A DNA stretch of 8,676 nt from Candidatus Aegiribacteria sp. (GTDB lineage: Bacteria; Fermentibacterota; Fermentibacteria; Fermentibacterales; JCC-6): contig DAOWJX010000191.1 in assembly GCA_030640155.1 (NCBI GenBank), positions 1 through 8,676 of the forward strand, in the 5' to 3' direction. The stretch's first letter is position 1. Every line of letters starts with the position of its first letter. The position numbers and the translations under genes were made by a program. Shown here piece by piece: positions 6,444-8,676 of this stretch. Below the pieces are notes generated by a model, which had not been told where the DNA came from, ran no database searches, and saw only the letters and a program-made list of their open reading frames with translations.

Positions 6444-8676
6444 TCACTTTCCACAGCATTTCTTGTATTTCTTGCCACTGCCGCATGGGCATGGATCGTT
6501 CCTTCCCACTTTTGGCTGATTTCTGACAATAGTAACCGGTCTCCCTCCACCCTGAGGTCTTCCCCCTTCACGGGGGCTAACATTTGGCAGAATAGCGGAT
6601 GGATGCATCGCGTTCCCGCTGATTTCCCGGTTTTCAGGCATGTCACTCCTGACGCTACGCGGCCACAATGTAAGAACCTGCCGCACGACAAGTTTATCTA
6701 TCCTGTCCAGCAGTTCTTCAAATAACCCGAAAGCTTCCTTTTTGAACTCAACAAGTGGGTCGCGCTGAGCATAGGCTCTCAGCCCTATTCCGGATTTAAG
6801 GTGATCGATTCCGTAAAGATGCTCCCGCCACATGGTATCAATTGAACCAAGAACAGCCCGTTTCTCGAGCTCAGAGGAAAGCTCAGGTCCGATCCTTTCC
6901 TTCTTCATCCTGTAGTAATCCAATATCCTGTCAGCGGCTATATTCCTGGCTTCCTCAGCCGTATGTTCCCCTGAAGAAAGATCAGACAGATCTATTCTTG
7001 TGCCTGAGAGCTCTCCCAGAAGCGTTTGTCCACGTACAAGTTCCCATTCTTCAGGTTCGATTTCATCGGAGATCGATTCAACAAGAATATGCGTCGAAAC
7101 AGCACCTGCCATATCATCCACTTCTTCTGAAAGATCTTCACCCGTGAGGGCCTGAAGCCTCCTGGCATAGATAACTTCCCGCTGCCGGTTAACTACATCA
7201 TCATACTCCAGCAGGTGTTTTCTGATTCCAAAGTTGTATTCCTCAACCCTTTTCTGAGCTTTCTGGATAGCCTTTGTCAGCAATGTATGTTCGATGGGCT
7301 CCCCCTCGTCATCACTACCGCTTTTCTTCATGAAATCAATGAGCTTTTCGGAGGCAAACAATCTGAACAGGTCATCTTCAAGAGACAGGTAGAACCTGCT
7401 TGTTCCCGCGTCCCCCTGGCGTCCACTTCTTCCCCGGAGCTGCCTGTCAATCCTGCGAGATTCGTGCCTGGCTGTGCCTATTACGAAAAGGCCTCCGGGA
7501 ACAGTTATTCCACCTCTATCCATAATTTCCTTGATATCCTCCGCGAGTTTAATATCCGTACCACGTCCTGCCATATTGGTAGCGATTGTAACAGCGCCTT
7601 TCTGCCCTGCCCGGGATATTATCTCAGCTTCATTCTTATGATGCTTTGCGTTGAGAACACTGTGAGGGATTTTCCTGGCCTTCAGCAGCCTTGAGAGCAG
7701 CTCCGATATATCAACCGACACGGTTCCCACAAGTATGGGCTGACCCATAGAGTGAAGCCTCTCAATTTCAGCAATAATGGCGTTGAATTTCTCCCGTCTG
7801 GTCCGGTAGACCTGATCATTCAGATCCTGCCTTATAACAGGTACATTGGTCGGTATTACGACAACATCCAGATTGTAGATACTCTCAAATTCGTCTGCTT
7901 CAGTCTCAGCGGTTCCTGTCATCCCGGAGAGTTTGGAGTACATCCTGAAGTAGTTCTGTATTGTTATTGTCGCAAGTGTCTGGGTTTCGCTTCTGATCTC
8001 AACATTCTCTTTAGCCTCAAGAGCCTCATGAAGACCGTCACTGAAACGCCTTCCAGGCATAAGGCGTCCTGTGAACTGATCCACAATTACTACTCTGCCA
8101 TCCTGCAGAACGTACTCAACATCCTTCTCGTATAACTGGAAGGCCCGCAGGAGCTGGTCGATATTGTGAAGCGCTTCAGCTTTTCTGGAATGATCAACGT
8201 ATGCGTTCTGTTTGAGCTCGAGTTTTTCCTCCTCGGAGATATCTTTCATCTCGATCTCAGCGATCACGTCCCCGATATCTTCCAGAAGGAAAAAGTCCGG
8301 ATCCTCCGAAGAAAGCATCTTTCTGCCGCTCTCTGAAAGAGCAACTGATTTTTCCTTCTCATCAAGTGAGAACAGAAGGTCTTCATCAAGTTCGTGAGTT
8401 CTTTTTTCACGAAGGAGGACACCTTCCATCCTCTGAATTGACTGGAGTTTGTCCGGGTCCTGAAGGGAACGAGCGAGTTTTTTCTGTTTTGGAGCACCCT
8501 TCTTCGCTTTCAGATAAAGCAGAGCTGCTTCTTCAAGATTGCCACTATCCCACAGTTCATCAGCCTCGGCTGCTATTCTGTTAACTAGAAGTATCTGCTT
8601 TCTGACAAGCTGATGAACATCGTTCCGATATTCCTTGTAACGGTTCTGAGACCTTGCAACAGGACCGCTGATAATA
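6444..8676 (-). CDS. secA: Preprotein translocase ATPase SecA, N-terminus beyond the window
   Basis: The open frame continues past the right edge; 743 C-terminal residues are visible (visible numbering used). SecA is the motor that pushes unfolded preproteins through SecYEG. The visible part starts at the family segment 'IISGPVARS'. It then has GMTGTAETE (251-259), 'PILVGTVSVD' (313-322), ATNMAGRGTDIKL (365-377), QLRGRSGRQGDAG (412-424), 'LEYDDVVNRQREVIYARR' (489-506) in the scaffold helix, and the zinc-binding tail CPCGSGKKYKKCC (Cys729, 731, 740, 741). Walker A and the DEVD box lie outside. The stretch from ISGP to 'VEYVLQDG' is about 180 residues, against roughly 100 in E. coli, and holds an extra charged helical insert. 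The connection after GRGTD is short. Both traits recall Bacteroidota-type SecA. The internal ATG at 8429 is not the start, because family sequence continues upstream. Stop TGA at 6444-6446. Confidence 0.97.
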   Translation of the reverse strand, partial: IISGPVARSQNRYKEYRNDVHQLVRKQILLVNRIAAEADELWDSGNLEEAALLYLKAKKGAPKQKKLARSLQDPDKLQSIQRMEGVLLREKRTHELDEDLLFSLDEKEKSVALSESGRKMLSSEDPDFFLLEDIGDVIAEIEMKDISEEEKLELKQNAYVDHSRKAEALHNIDQLLRAFQLYEKDVEYVLQDGRVVIVDQFTGRLMPGRRFSDGLHEALEAKENVEIRSETQTLATITIQNYFRMYSKLSGMTGTAETEADEFESIYNLDVVVIPTNVPVIRQDLNDQVYRTRREKFNAIIAEIERLHSMGQPILVGTVSVDISELLSRLLKARKIPHSVLNAKHHKNEAEIISRAGQKGAVTIATNMAGRGTDIKLAEDIKEIMDRGGITVPGGLFVIGTARHESRRIDRQLRGRSGRQGDAGTSRFYLSLEDDLFRLFASEKLIDFMKKSGSDDEGEPIEHTLLTKAIQKAQKRVEEYNFGIRKHLLEYDDVVNRQREVIYARRLQALTGEDLSEEVDDMAGAVSTHILVESISDEIEPEEWELVRGQTLLGELSGTRIDLSDLSSGEHTAEEARNIAADRILDYYRMKKERIGPELSSELEKRAVLGSIDTMWREHLYGIDHLKSGIGLRAYAQRDPLVEFKKEAFGLFEELLDRIDKLVVRQVLTLWPRSVRSDMPENREISGNAMHPSAILPNVSPREGGRPQGGGRPVTIVRNQPKVGRNDPCPCGSGKKYKKCCGK

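Noticed and set aside
7215..7694. 159-codon plus-strand frame opposite secA
   Set aside because: It lies opposite highly conserved SecA motifs (GRGTD, QLRGRSGRQGD), so the open frame is a by-product of secA codon use.
8429..8431. ATG at 8427-8429 as the start of secA
   Set aside because: The same frame continues 82 codons further to the window edge with recognisable SecA sequence (IISGP), so this ATG is internal.
1..8676. CRISPR array, insertion sequence, tRNA/rRNA or defence module
   Set aside because: I saw no spaced direct repeats, terminal inverted repeats with a transposase, tRNA arms or defence-type domains on either strand.

Overview
This window looks like an ordinary chromosomal stretch from a bacterium of roughly middling GC content. 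Three things point to the FCB assemblage (Bacteroidota, Fibrobacterota and related candidate phyla). The SecA has a long extra helical segment and a short connection after its GRGTD motif, as I recall for Bacteroidota-type SecA. A secreted protein ends in a PNPF-containing domain of the FlgD-like / type IX secretion sorting-tail kind. There is also a high density of TPR proteins. A candidate phylum such as Fermentibacterota would fit, but this is inference and not proven by the window.

Left part (1-2831, minus strand): a TPR-like protein runs off the left edge, so its C-terminus is missing. It has its own good sigma70-like promoter. Upstream of it lies a complete recG, encoding the branched-DNA helicase used in recombination and fork rescue. 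A 331-base gap (2832-3162) separates recG from the divergent genes on the right and should hold the start signals for both directions.

Middle (3163-5217, plus strand): a small acidic TPR protein, then a 480-residue exported protein with three Asp-box (BNR) motifs and a C-terminal sorting-like domain. A strong intrinsic terminator ends this plus-strand unit.

Right part (5192-8676, minus strand): a tight set of three genes in the order secA (its 5' end lies beyond the window), a YtxH-family small membrane protein, and a ketopantoate-reductase-family enzyme. The secA-YtxH gap is 12 bases, and the YtxH gene overlaps the reductase gene by 11 bases, with a GTG start. They are probably co-transcribed, although the three functions (protein export, envelope/stress-type membrane protein, pantothenate precursor synthesis) have no obvious shared pathway.

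The most notable structural point is at the convergent junction. The exported-protein gene and the reductase gene overlap tail to tail by 26 bases, and the terminator of the first is built from codons of the second. I found no convincing evidence of a new defence, mobile or regulatory system: there are no CRISPR repeats, transposases, integrases, tRNA or rRNA genes.
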